A stretch of DNA of 64,000 bases, taken from Mesorhizobium sp. AR07. GTDB lineage: Bacteria > Pseudomonadota > Alphaproteobacteria > Rhizobiales > Rhizobiaceae. A program made the translations under genes and the position numbers. The stretch is taken from assembly GCF_024746815.1 (NCBI RefSeq), contig NZ_CP080525.1, forward strand, positions 1,364,001 to 1,428,000, read 5' to 3'. The notes beneath the pieces are model-generated. The model had not been told where the DNA came from and searched no databases. It saw only the letters and a program-made list of their open reading frames with translations. Every line of letters begins with the position of its first letter. The stretch's first letter is position 1. Positions 50,737 to 59,187 of this stretch are shown piece after piece.

Positions 50737-51010
50737 TGTGTTCAAATGAGTTTTGGAGCCATGCCGCCAGCGCATGGCGCATATGAGCAAGCCGCATAGC
50801 GATCCATTTTTCCGCTTAGTGCCCTGTAAACAATCGTAAATTTCAGGCAACCTGCCAAAATATGTCGCAATCGGTGTCGCTTTTCATATCAAGCGCTTCG
50901 CATTTGCGATTTAGTTTCTGCTTACACAAGCCTATATCAGCCTCAGCAAACGAGCTGCCCCACTCCATCAAGCGAAGGCGACCCGTCTGAGCAACCGAAT
51001 GGAGATGATC
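50737..51010. other. AT-rich intergenic region with close GTCGC repeats
   Basis: The gap between the DUF1127 terminator and the small gene at 51011 has no recognisable gene. It contains TGTCGC twice, at 50863-50868 and 50875-50880 (12-bp period), the same half-site word seen in the methyl-group promoters. The base composition is clearly more AT-rich than its surroundings, as expected for a promoter region. Confidence 0.4.
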
Positions 51011-51145
51011 ATGAAGCTTTTTGCCCGCCTCTTCGCCCGCCGCGAAATGAACCTGACCACCGCTCTCGAGCGTCAGCGCCTTGCCAACACCATGCCCGGC
51101 CAGACCGGCGCGATGGCTGCGGCGCGTCTCGGCTTCGTCGCCTGA
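51011..51145 (+). CDS. Very small basic protein (44 residues)
   Basis: The frame MKLFARLFARREMNLTTALERQRLANTMPG..AARLGFVA has GGAG six bases before the ATG and a strong terminator 45 bp after its stop. Its Arg-rich helical N-terminus recalls DUF1127-type small proteins without the core motif. In-frame ATGs at 50999 and 51005 are less well placed. It is too short for family assignment. Confidence 0.5.
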   Translation: MKLFARLFARREMNLTTALERQRLANTMPGQTGAMAAARLGFVA

Positions 51146-51188
51146 TTTTTTTCCAAGGCAGCTTCCCTGCCGCTGCTTTCAAGACCGC

Positions 51189-51226
51189 AACGCCGCCTGG
51201 CTCCAGCCGAGGCGGCGTTTTGTTTT
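51189..51226 (+). terminator. Rho-independent terminator
   Basis: AACGCCGCCT (51189-51198) and AGGCGGCGTT (51210-51219) form a perfect 10-bp stem with an 11-nt loop, followed by TTGTTTTG. It closes the small-protein transcript. Confidence 0.88.
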
Positions 51227-51301
51227 GCCCCAGGGCGCAAATTGCCCGTCTTTTGAACGGTTGGGGGCCGCTTCCCGGGCTCGCCGCATGCCGGGTTGCC
51301 C

Positions 51302-51397
51302 ATTTGCGACCCATGTCGCAAATTTAATGTTGTCCTGGCAGCGTAGCCAATTGACAGACATGGTTTTTCCTGATGTCGCTATGCTATTCGCGACATC
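51302..51397. promoter_or_regulatory. Two inverted repeats of the GTCGC word before the GlxA/GbdR-type gene
   Basis: Inverted repeat 1, ATTTGCGAC-CCAT-GTCGCAAAT, covers 51302-51323 (9-bp arms). Inverted repeat 2, GATGTCGC-N10-GCGACATC, covers 51372-51397 (8-bp arms). Their centres are 72 bp apart. TTGACA at 51351-51356 lies between them. Both contain GTCGC, the half-site of the direct repeats at 13912, 37638 and 59226, so the regulator may control its own gene and those promoters. Confidence 0.6.
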
Positions 51398-51427
51398 CTG
51401 TTCGCGTCATGGCCGCGTGAGGTTCCC

Positions 51428-52429
51428 TTGAACGCCGTAAAGCATCCGATCAAGCGATCGTTTGTATTCTTCCTTGTCCCCGATTTCACCATGATCGCTT
51501 TTGCGACCGCGCTCGACCCACTCCGCTCGGCCAACCGCATGCTCGGTTATGAGGCCTATCGCTGGCGTCTCGCCAGCATTGACGGCAAGCCGGTGCGTGC
51601 CTCGAACGGCGTCGAATGCGCCGTCAACACCTCGCTGGAGGATGAGCGCAAGAAGATGGCCGGCCCCGAGCGGCCGAACATGGCCATCGTCTGCAGCGGC
51701 ATCAATGTCGAGCGCTACCAGAACAAGTCGGCCTTTGCCTGGCTGCGCGAGGAGTACAATCGCGGCGTCGCCGTCGGCGGCCTGTGCACCGGCGCGCATA
51801 TCCTGGCCGCCGCCGGCCTGCTGTCCAACAAGCGCTGCGCCATCCACTGGGAGAACCTGCCGGGCTTTTCCGAGGCGTTTCCGAAGGCCAATGTCTTTGC
51901 CGATCTGTTCGAGATCGACCAGAACATCTACACCTGCGCCGGCGGCACCGCGGCACTCGACATGATGCTGAAGCTGATCGGCGACGATTTCGACGAGAAC
52001 CTCGTCAACCGCGTCTGCGAGCAGGTGCTGACCGACCGCGTGCGCAGCCCGACCGACCGCCAGCGCCTGCCGCTGCGCGCCCGCCTCGGCGTGCAGAACT
52101 CGAAGGTGCTGACCATCATCGAACTGATGGAGGCCAATCTTTCCGAGCCGCTGTCGCTGATCGAGATTGCCGACCATGTCGACCTGTCGCGCCGCCAGAT
52201 CGAACGGCTGTTCCGCACCGAGATGGGACGCTCCCCTGCCCGCTACTATCTCGAAATCCGGCTTGACCGCGCCCGGCATCTGCTGATCCAGTCGTCGATG
52301 CCGGTGGTCGAGGTGGCGGTCGCCTGCGGCTTCGTTTCGGCCTCGCATTTTTCGAAATGCTACCGCGAACTCTACGCCCGCTCGCCGCAACAGGAACGCG
52401 TCGACCGCAAGCAGTTGCTGGCGGCCTGA
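51428..52429 (+). CDS. GlxA/GbdR-type transcriptional regulator (DJ-1/PfpI domain plus AraC HTH)
   Basis: The product is 333 residues. The N-terminal GATase1-like domain (about 10-190) has the nucleophile-elbow cysteine C120 in GGLCTGAH. The C-terminal AraC double HTH has LSLIEIADHVDLSRRQIERLFRTEMGRSPARYYLEIRLDRARHLL. This architecture is that of GbdR and CdhR, which sense glycine betaine/dimethylglycine and carnitine, and of ArgR-type activators. The start is a TTG at 51428 with GAGG five bases upstream; the next ATG would cut the domain. It is the best candidate for the regulator of the shared operator. Confidence 0.9.
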   Translation: MNAVKHPIKRSFVFFLVPDFTMIAFATALDPLRSANRMLGYEAYRWRLASIDGKPVRASNGVECAVNTSLEDERKKMAGPERPNMAIVCSGINVERYQNKSAFAWLREEYNRGVAVGGLCTGAHILAAAGLLSNKRCAIHWENLPGFSEAFPKANVFADLFEIDQNIYTCAGGTAALDMMLKLIGDDFDENLVNRVCEQVLTDRVRSPTDRQRLPLRARLGVQNSKVLTIIELMEANLSEPLSLIEIADHVDLSRRQIERLFRTEMGRSPARYYLEIRLDRARHLLIQSSMPVVEVAVACGFVSASHFSKCYRELYARSPQQERVDRKQLLAA

Positions 52430-52447
52430 TCCGGTACGCCTCCCGGG

Positions 52448-53248
52448 TCAAGAAGCCTGGGCCGGCTGCGCTTGCGCCGTGCGCATCGCCTCGACGCGGA
52501 TGTCCTCGGTCAGCCGCGCCTTCAGCGCCGAGAATTCCGGGCTGGTCTTCAGCGTGTAGTGACGCGGATGCGGCAGGTCGATGGCGACATCCGACTTGAT
52601 GCGGCCGGGCCGCGCCGTCATCACGATCACGCGCGAGGCCATGAAGATCGCCTCCTCGATGTCGTGGGTGACGAACAGCACGGTCTTCTTGCGGCGCTCC
52701 CAGATGCCGAGCAGCAGCTCCTGCATCAGCCCACGCGTCTGGTTGTCGAGCGCGCCGAACGGCTCATCGAGCAAGAGAATCTCGGGATCGTTGGCCAACG
52801 CCCGGGCGATCGCCGTACGCTGCTGCATGCCGCCGGAAAGCTGTTTCGGCCAGTGGTCCTCGAACCCTTTCAGACCGACGAGGTCGACATAGGAAGCGAC
52901 GATCCCGTCCCGCTCCCTTTCGGCCATGCCGCGTTCGCGCAAGCCGAAGGCGATGTTCTCCGCCACCGTCAGCCACGGGAACAGCGTATAGGACTGGAAG
53001 ACCATGCCGCGATCGGGTCCCGGCCGGGTCACCGCCTTGCCGTCGAGCAGGACACGTCCTTCGCTCGGCGCTTCGAGGCCGGCGACAATTCGCAGCAATG
53101 TCGACTTTCCGCAGCCGGACGGGCCGAGGATGGTGATGAAGTCGTTGGCGGCGACCGCCAGGTCGATCGGCATCAGCGCCTTGACCGGCTGCCCGCCGCG
53201 CACGCCGGCGAAAGTGCGCGAGACGCCCTCGATCAGCAGCTTGCTCAC
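52448..53248 (-). CDS. NitT/TauT-family ABC transporter ATP-binding protein
   Basis: The product is 266 residues with Walker A GPSGCGKST, Q-loop, signature LSGGMQQR, Walker B ILLLDEPFGALD and the switch histidine in VTHDIEEA. A GTG start at 53248 is preferred: GGAG lies six bases upstream and its codon overlaps the permease stop (GTGA). The ATG at 53260 has no ribosome-binding site. It powers uptake with the permease and binding protein of the same operon. It converges with the GlxA-type gene, 18 bp apart. Confidence 0.93.
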   Translation of the reverse strand: MSKLLIEGVSRTFAGVRGGQPVKALMPIDLAVAANDFITILGPSGCGKSTLLRIVAGLEAPSEGRVLLDGKAVTRPGPDRGMVFQSYTLFPWLTVAENIAFGLRERGMAERERDGIVASYVDLVGLKGFEDHWPKQLSGGMQQRTAIARALANDPEILLLDEPFGALDNQTRGLMQELLLGIWERRKKTVLFVTHDIEEAIFMASRVIVMTARPGRIKSDVAIDLPHPRHYTLKTSPEFSALKARLTEDIRVEAMRTAQAQPAQAS

Positions 53249-54018
53249 GCCAGGCTCCATGGAAAGAGCCAGCGATTGAAGGCTTTGAAGGCGAAATCGG
53301 ACAACAGCCCGATCAGCCCGATGACGATGATGCCGAAGATGATCTGCCCCGTCGCAAGCCGCGACTGGCTGTTGATGATCATGTAGCCGATGCCGGAGGA
53401 CGAGCCGATCAGCTCGGCAACGATGACATAGGTCCAGGCCCAGCCAAGCACCAGCCGCAGCGTCTCGGCGATCTCGGGCGCATTGGCCGGCATGATCACC
53501 CGCCTGACGATGCCGTTGTTGGTGGAACCCAGCGTATAGGCAGCCTCGACCAGGTCGCGCCGCGTCGAGCCGACCTTGACCGCTATGATCAGGATGATCT
53601 GGAACACCGAACCGACGAAGATGACGAGCAGTTTTTCCAGCTCGCCAATGCCGGCCCACAGGATGAGCAGCGGGATGAAGGCCGAGGCCGGCAGATAACG
53701 AGCGAAGGAGACGAATGGCTCAAGAAACGCTTCCACCGGCTTCCAGGCGCCCATGGCGATGCCGAGCGGCACCGCGATGACCGACGCCAGCAGGAAGCCG
53801 CCGAAAACCCGCCAGATGGTGATCAGTATGTCGAGCCAGAAACGGTCCTCGACCAGCAGCCGCCAGCCATCCCGCAGCATCGAGAGTGGATCGGCGAGGA
53901 AGATGCGGTTGACATGACCGCCAAGCGTGATCCACGCCCAGAAGGCAACGAACAGCACGAAGAAGGAAATGCCGAGCACGGTTCGGATGCCCGGCGAGAC
54001 TGGATGCAAGGGGCGCAT
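53245..54018 (-). CDS. NitT/TauT-family ABC transporter permease
   Basis: The product is 257 residues with six membrane helices and the cytoplasmic coupling loop EAAYTLGSTNNGIVRRVIMPANAPEIAETLRLVLGWAW, the EAA motif of binding-protein-dependent permeases. The ATG at 54018 follows GGGGAC. It overlaps the ATPase gene by 4 bp. The family imports nitrate, taurine, sulfonates, thiamine precursors or pyrimidines; ligand not determinable here. Confidence 0.93.
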   Translation of the reverse strand: MRPLHPVSPGIRTVLGISFFVLFVAFWAWITLGGHVNRIFLADPLSMLRDGWRLLVEDRFWLDILITIWRVFGGFLLASVIAVPLGIAMGAWKPVEAFLEPFVSFARYLPASAFIPLLILWAGIGELEKLLVIFVGSVFQIILIIAVKVGSTRRDLVEAAYTLGSTNNGIVRRVIMPANAPEIAETLRLVLGWAWTYVIVAELIGSSSGIGYMIINSQSRLATGQIIFGIIVIGLIGLLSDFAFKAFNRWLFPWSLA

Positions 54019-54058
54019 CTTCAAATCGTCCCCATCTTCAAATCGTCACTTGTCCAGG

Positions 54059-54085
54059 AGAAAACGGCGGCGCCAGGCGCCGCCG
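54059..54085 (-). terminator. Terminator-like hairpin between the binding-protein and permease genes
   Basis: CGGCGGCGCC (54065-54074) and GGCGCCGCCG (54076-54085) form a 10-bp stem around a single A, followed on the minus strand by TTTTCTCC. Inside the operon it probably acts as a partial terminator, giving more binding protein than permease. Confidence 0.75.
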
Positions 54086-54109
54086 CAAGACGGGTCAAAG
54101 GCCTGGCTG

Positions 54110-55060
54110 TCAGTTCGACACCGCGCTGGTGTCGGCCAGCGTGGTGACGTCGGGCGCTTCCTTGATCAGCCCCATCTGCAACAGCAGATCGCCGGCGGTC
54201 TTGGAAAAGTCCTGGAATTCCTTGGTGAAGAACTGCTTGTTCTCCGCCCGGTCGGCCCATTTCAGATACTTCGCCGAACCCTCGAACTCCTTGGCCGACT
54301 GCTTCACGTCGGCGCCCATGATCTCGTATGATTTCTGCGGATCGTTCTTGATCAGGTCGAGCGCTTCGAAATAGCTGTCGGCGAGCGCCTTGGCGGCATC
54401 GGGATTGGCCTTGAGGAATTCAGGCGTGCAGCCGACCGTATCGAGCACCATCGGGTAGTCGAGCGTCGTTGCAAGGATATGGCCCTGGTCGGATTTGTCG
54501 CGTACCGCCGAGATGAACGGCTCATAGGTGACGGCGGCGTCGTTCTGGCCGGCGAGGAAGGCTTGCGCCGCCGCGTCCGGCTCCAAATTGACGACGGTCA
54601 CATCCTTGGTCGACATGCCGTTCTTGTTCAGCACCCAGGCAAGCATGAAATAGGGTGACGTTCCCGGCGCCGAGGACGCGACATTCTTGCCCTTGAGATC
54701 GGCGACGGTCTTGATGTCGTTGCGGGCGACGATGCCGTCCGCGCCATAGGATTTGTCGAGCTGGAAGATCTGCTTGGTGGTGACGCCGCTGGCGTTCCAG
54801 ACAAGCCAGGTCTCGACCGTGGTGGCGGCGCATTGCAGGTCGCCGCTGGCGATGGCGAGTGGCCGGCTCGCTTGCGGCACTTTCTTCAAAGTCACGTCGA
54901 GCCCGTGTTTCTCGAAGATCCCTGCCTGCTTGGCAAGCGTCAGCGGCGCGAAGCCGGTCCAGCCGCTGATGCCGATGGTGACCGATGTCGCGGCCATCAC
55001 CGGAGCGGACAGACCGGTGGCAAGTGTCAATGTTGCGGCAAGAACGGCGATCCTGGTCAT
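54110..55060 (-). CDS. NitT/TauT-family ABC transporter substrate-binding protein
   Basis: The product is 316 residues with a signal peptide (MTRIAVLAATLTLATGLSAPVMAATS). The mature fold matches the SsuA/TauA/ThiY type: GWTGFAPLTLAKQAGIFEKHGLDVTLKKVPQASRPLAIASGDLQ and FLAGQNDAAVTYEPFISAVRDKSDQGHIL. AGGGGAAC precedes the ATG. It is first in the operon. Because the GlxA/GbdR-type regulator adjoins it, a methylated amine, sulfonate or sulfonium ligand is plausible; this is inference. Confidence 0.92.
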   Translation of the reverse strand: MTRIAVLAATLTLATGLSAPVMAATSVTIGISGWTGFAPLTLAKQAGIFEKHGLDVTLKKVPQASRPLAIASGDLQCAATTVETWLVWNASGVTTKQIFQLDKSYGADGIVARNDIKTVADLKGKNVASSAPGTSPYFMLAWVLNKNGMSTKDVTVVNLEPDAAAQAFLAGQNDAAVTYEPFISAVRDKSDQGHILATTLDYPMVLDTVGCTPEFLKANPDAAKALADSYFEALDLIKNDPQKSYEIMGADVKQSAKEFEGSAKYLKWADRAENKQFFTKEFQDFSKTAGDLLLQMGLIKEAPDVTTLADTSAVSN

Positions 55061-55222
55061 GTCAGTTCCCCTTTTTTTCTCTGGGGAAATTGTCTCACAG
55101 ACGCCAATCGGCTTGTCAATGAACAGGATGGTGAGGCGCAAGGCAGACCTGGCGGCGATAGCCCAGCTGGATCGGCGGCCGGACACCGAAACGCAACCGG
55201 CCGCCGGAAATCCGGCATGGCT

Positions 55223-55567
55223 TCAGTAGTCGTCGCAAGTGCACTCCGCCGACGAGATGCGGTCGTTCCAGTCGCCATCAGCGAGATTGCGAATCCTGCG
55301 CCTGATCTCGATCGAACGGCCCTCCATCTGAGTGTCCTCGTAGGCAACGAGCGTGCAGCCGCGGCGCACGATCACCGACGACACACGGTCGTTCCAGAAC
55401 TGGCCGCCGCGAAAACTCACCACATCGTCAGCCTCCATCTCCAGCGCTCGGCCGCGAAAATTCGCGTGCTCGAACATGATGCAGGCGGGCCCATCGTTGT
55501 ACTGGGCGCTGGCGCCGTCGGCACAAAGCACGGATGCGACAGCCGTCAGGATGGCAAGACGTTTCAT
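55223..55567 (-). CDS. Secreted beta/gamma-crystallin-like (peptidase inhibitor I36 type) protein
   Basis: The product is 114 residues with a signal peptide (MKRLAILTAVASVLCADGASA). The mature region has two short crystallin-like repeats: ACIMFEHANFRGRALEMEADDVVSF..WNDRVSSVIVRRG and TLVAYEDTQMEGRSIEIRRRIRNL..WNDRISSAECTC, each ending in WNDR-[VI]-S-S. Cysteines at both ends could form disulfides in the periplasm. Function unknown. Confidence 0.82.
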   Translation of the reverse strand: MKRLAILTAVASVLCADGASAQYNDGPACIMFEHANFRGRALEMEADDVVSFRGGQFWNDRVSSVIVRRGCTLVAYEDTQMEGRSIEIRRRIRNLADGDWNDRISSAECTCDDY

Positions 55568-55656
55568 CTGGTGTTTCCTCGTTTTGACCGCTGCCCCCTC
55601 CGGCTGGATAGCGCGGTCCGGCCATTTTGCCAATGCTTCGGTCTGGTAAAGAAAAC

Positions 55657-56505
55657 CTAGCGGCTGTCGAGCATCCAGCTGCGGTTGCGCCACATCTTTT
55701 CGCCGACAAGGCAGTCGCTGGCGGGCTTGTCCTGCGCCAGCACCACCGGCGGATGATCGGCCTCTTGCGCCGCCCATTGCGGCGAGGCCGACCCGGCAAG
55801 CTCCAGCACCAGCTTGCGGCGGATGGCCCCGGGAAATTGCGTCCAGTCGTTGACCGGGATCATGAAGGCTCCGGGACCGCCGATGACACAGTCGCTGTAG
55901 TAGCGATCGAGATTGTTGACGTCGTAGGCGCCGGAAAAGCCGCCTCGGGTCATCAGCGGCAGTCCGTTGATGACGATGCCTTGCCTGATCAGTTCGTCAC
56001 GGGCGAGGTTGACCGGCGCGCCCTGGTTGTTGGGACCGTCGCCTGAAATGTCGATGACCCGCTTCGTCCCCTGGTAGCCGCTTTCGGCGAAGAGATCGCC
56101 ACCGAACTCCAGCGCGCCGGAGATCGAGGTGCGCCGTGCACTGCCCGGCGGCTGGGCGGACAATTGCGCGACCACCCGCTCCGCATCGGTGCGACTGGCG
56201 ATCACCGTCCACGGCACGATGACGCGCTGCCAGGTGGTGCCGGCCCATTCGACATAGGTAACCGCGATCTTGCCATAAGCGCCGTCGGCGATGGCCCGCA
56301 GCACATTGTCGTGCGTCAGTGCCGCCGCGTAGCCGTGACGCTGGATCTCGAGTTCATCCGGCGACATAGACAAGGAAACATCGACGGCCAGCACCAGTTC
56401 GACATCGACCGGTTCATCCGCGAGGGACGCCGGCGTCAGCCAGAGCATCAGCGCCAGCACGGCGCCGCCCGAGAAGACATGTCTTGCACACCGGAAAGCA
56501 GACAT
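55657..56505 (-). CDS. DUF1194 (vWA-like) secreted protein
   Basis: The product is 282 residues with a signal peptide (SGGAVLALMLWLTPASLADEP). It follows the DUF1194 pattern: VDVELVLAVDVSLSMSPDELEIQRHGY carries a MIDAS-like DxSxS, and RVIDISGDGPNNQG and DCVIGGPGAFMIPVNDWTQFPGAIRRKLVLEL are conserved. The protein is probably periplasmic and binds partners through the metal site. Single gene between the crystallin-like and FAD-GcvT genes. Confidence 0.88.
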   Translation of the reverse strand: MSAFRCARHVFSGGAVLALMLWLTPASLADEPVDVELVLAVDVSLSMSPDELEIQRHGYAAALTHDNVLRAIADGAYGKIAVTYVEWAGTTWQRVIVPWTVIASRTDAERVVAQLSAQPPGSARRTSISGALEFGGDLFAESGYQGTKRVIDISGDGPNNQGAPVNLARDELIRQGIVINGLPLMTRGGFSGAYDVNNLDRYYSDCVIGGPGAFMIPVNDWTQFPGAIRRKLVLELAGSASPQWAAQEADHPPVVLAQDKPASDCLVGEKMWRNRSWMLDSR

Positions 56506-56531
56506 GCCGCAAGGGTAAGCGAGAATCGCCA

Positions 56532-56568
56532 GTTTAAAAAGAGAAAAGCCCGGCCATGAGCCGGGCTT
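56532..56568 (-). terminator. Rho-independent terminator of FAD-GcvT 2
   Basis: AAGCCCGGC (56546-56554) pairs with GCCGGGCTT (56560-56568) over a 5-nt loop. On the minus strand it is followed by TTCTCTTTTT. It lies 26 bp after the stop of the FAD-GcvT 2 gene. Confidence 0.88.
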
Positions 56569-56593
56569 CACGCCGTTTGCTCCCTGCGAGCTC

Positions 56594-59155
56594 TCAACTG
56601 CGCGGCTTGAGGTTCTCCGGGTCGTAAAGCGGCTTATAGCCGACGGCGGCCACCTCGACCGGATAGGTCTCGCCAAAGTACTCGATGGCGAGCTTGCGGC
56701 CTTCCTGGGCATATGCCCACGGCAGATAGGCGAGACCGATATTCTTGCCGATGGTCGGGCCATAGGCCATCGAGGTCGTGAAAGACCGACGGCCGAATTC
56801 GTCGACCAGCGTCTCGCCCGTCTTCGGGTCCATCACCGGCATCGTGCCGACGGGATAACGGGCAACGCCCTTCGCATCGACGTTTTCGGTCATAACCAGC
56901 GTGCACAACATGGCCGGCTGGTGCTCACGGGCGCGGTACTCGACATGCCTGGCCTTGCCGCAGAAATCGTTCTCCTTGACCTTCGGACGGGCGAGATCGG
57001 CTTCGAGCAGATTGTACTCGGTCAGAAGGTCGGCATTCTGCAGGCGCAGGCTCTTTTCCATGCGGCGGGTGTTGGCATAGGTCTCGACACCGAACGGCAT
57101 CACACCGGTCGAGCGCAGCGCGTCCCAGACGGCTAGGCCGTCCTCGTAGCGCGTGTGCAGTTCCCAGCCCTGCTCGCCGACGTAGGAGATGCGGAAGGCG
57201 GTGACATCCTTGCCGCCGATCCTGACCGGCTTGATCGCCGCGAAGGGGAAGTTTTCCAGGGATAGCCCATCCGGTTTCTCAACCACCTTCTGCAGGGTTG
57301 CCCGGGCATTCGGACCCCAGATGCCGATGGTGACGAATTTCTCGGTGACGTCGGTGATGGTGACGTCGAAACCTTTGTCCTGCGCGGTGCGTCGCATGTA
57401 CTGGAAGTCGCGCGGGCCGGCGTCCGCCCCGTCGATCAAACGACAGCGGTCGGCCATGCGGATGACGGTAAAGTCGGCGCGCACCATGCCTTCCTCGTCG
57501 AGGAAGTGGGTGTAGATGCCCTTGCCGATGTTGTTGTCGCCGCCGATCTTGGCCGCGCACAGCCATTCCAGCAGCGCGACATGGTCCGGACCCTCGATGT
57601 CATACATGGCGAAGTGCGACAGGTTGACGATGCCGCAATCCTCGCTCATGGCCAGGTGTTCGGCATTGGACACGCGCCAGAAATGGCGGTTGTCCCATTC
57701 GTTCCCGCGCACCGGCACGCGGTTGCCGTATTTCTCAAGCAGGTGCTCGTTGGCGGCGTAGCCATGGGCACGCTCCCAGCCGCCCAGTTCCATGAAATAG
57801 CCGCCGAGTTCCTTCTCGCGCTCCCAGAACGGCGAGCGCCTTATGTTGCGGCCCTTGGAGAACGGCTCGCGCGGATGCACCGCGGGATTGTAGACCTTCA
57901 TCGCCGTCTCGGTGCATCGATCCCAGATGAACTGCTCCTTCGTCTGGTGCGGATAGAAGCGCGCATAGTCGATGGCATGATGGTCGATCGCCGTGCGGCC
58001 GTCGGTCATCCAGTCGGCAATCAGCTTGCCCATGCCGGGACCGTCCTTGACCCAGATGGCGACGGCATACCACAGGCCCCTCACCTTCTGGCTTTCGCCC
58101 ATGGAGGGCCCGCCATCCGCCGTCACCTGCAGCAGCCCGTTGAAGGAATGGCTTTCATTATAGCCGAGTTCGCCCAGGATCGGCGTCAACTCCATGGCGC
58201 GTTCGAGCGGCGCCAGGATCTGCTCCATGTCGAGGTCGCGCTGTGAGGGGGAAAGCCGGGCCTGGTCCTTCTCCAAGAGGTCACGCGGGTGGCAAAGGCG
58301 TGGATTGGTCTCTTCGTAATAGCCCCATTCGATCTGCCCGCCCTCGGCGGTCTTGGGATCGCCAGTGTCGCGCATATAGGCCGAGTTGCCCTGGTCGCGC
58401 AGCAGCGGCCAGCCGATTTCCTTGCCGGTGCCGGCGAACTCGTTATACGGGCCGAAGAAGGTAAGCGGATGGTCGATCGGCATCACCGGCAGGTCTTCAC
58501 CAACCATCTCCGCGATCAGCCGGCCCCAAATGCCGGCGCAAACCACGACATAGTCGGCCTCGATGGTGCCGCGGTTGGTCACCACGCCGGTGATGCGGCC
58601 ATCCCTGACGACGAGCGATCTGGCCGGCGTGTTGGCGAAGGATTTGAGCTTGCCAGACGTCTCCGCCTGGTCGACCAGCTTGCCGGCAACGGTCTGCGAG
58701 CGCGGGATGACAAGACCGGCATCGGGGTCCCACAGGCCGCCCTGCACCATCTCTTCTTCGATCAGCGGAAATTTTTGCTTGATCTCGGCGGGGTCGATCA
58801 GGCGGGCGCGCGTGCCAAAAGCCTTTGCCGAAGCGATCTTGCGCTTGATCTCTTCCATGCGGCTGTCGTCGCCGACGCGCGCCACTTCGAGGCCGCCGAT
58901 GCGCGCGTAGTGGCCCATCTTCTCGTAGAAATCGATGGAATAGAGGGTCGTCCAGCACGACAGGAAATCATGGCTGGTCGTGTAGCAGAAGTCGGAGGCG
59001 TGCGCCGTCGAGCCGATATCGGTCGGGATGCCTGACTTGTCGATGCCGACAATATCGTCCCAGCCGCGTTCGATCAGGTGATGGGCGATCGATGCGCCAA
59101 CAATACCGCCCAGGCCGACGATGACGACCTTCGCCTTTTTCGGAAACTCTGCCAT
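56594..59155 (-). CDS. FAD-dependent GcvT-fusion dehydrogenase 2
   Basis: The product is 853 residues with the same DAO, linker, GcvT and GcvT C-terminal order as the 16458 paralogue, but clearly diverged. The dinucleotide motif reads VVIVGLGGIVGAS: aligned to GGGVVG of the paralogue, the first glycine is replaced by leucine. The putative covalent-FAD histidine is His52 in GSTAHASDF instead of WHAAG. It would oxidise a methylated amine or related donor and load the carbon onto THF. The ATG at 59155 follows GGAG. The upstream region carries the shared GTCGC direct repeat and a TATAGT -10. Confidence 0.9.
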   Translation of the reverse strand: MAEFPKKAKVVIVGLGGIVGASIAHHLIERGWDDIVGIDKSGIPTDIGSTAHASDFCYTTSHDFLSCWTTLYSIDFYEKMGHYARIGGLEVARVGDDSRMEEIKRKIASAKAFGTRARLIDPAEIKQKFPLIEEEMVQGGLWDPDAGLVIPRSQTVAGKLVDQAETSGKLKSFANTPARSLVVRDGRITGVVTNRGTIEADYVVVCAGIWGRLIAEMVGEDLPVMPIDHPLTFFGPYNEFAGTGKEIGWPLLRDQGNSAYMRDTGDPKTAEGGQIEWGYYEETNPRLCHPRDLLEKDQARLSPSQRDLDMEQILAPLERAMELTPILGELGYNESHSFNGLLQVTADGGPSMGESQKVRGLWYAVAIWVKDGPGMGKLIADWMTDGRTAIDHHAIDYARFYPHQTKEQFIWDRCTETAMKVYNPAVHPREPFSKGRNIRRSPFWEREKELGGYFMELGGWERAHGYAANEHLLEKYGNRVPVRGNEWDNRHFWRVSNAEHLAMSEDCGIVNLSHFAMYDIEGPDHVALLEWLCAAKIGGDNNIGKGIYTHFLDEEGMVRADFTVIRMADRCRLIDGADAGPRDFQYMRRTAQDKGFDVTITDVTEKFVTIGIWGPNARATLQKVVEKPDGLSLENFPFAAIKPVRIGGKDVTAFRISYVGEQGWELHTRYEDGLAVWDALRSTGVMPFGVETYANTRRMEKSLRLQNADLLTEYNLLEADLARPKVKENDFCGKARHVEYRAREHQPAMLCTLVMTENVDAKGVARYPVGTMPVMDPKTGETLVDEFGRRSFTTSMAYGPTIGKNIGLAYLPWAYAQEGRKLAIEYFGETYPVEVAAVGYKPLYDPENLKPRS

Positions 59156-59187
59156 TGCCCGCGACTCCAAAGTGATAAAGCGGGCGG

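Noticed and set aside
50863..50880. GTCGC pair as a further copy of the shared operator
   Set aside because: The two words are 12 bp apart, not 21, and no methyl-group gene follows. It is noted in the intergenic entry only.
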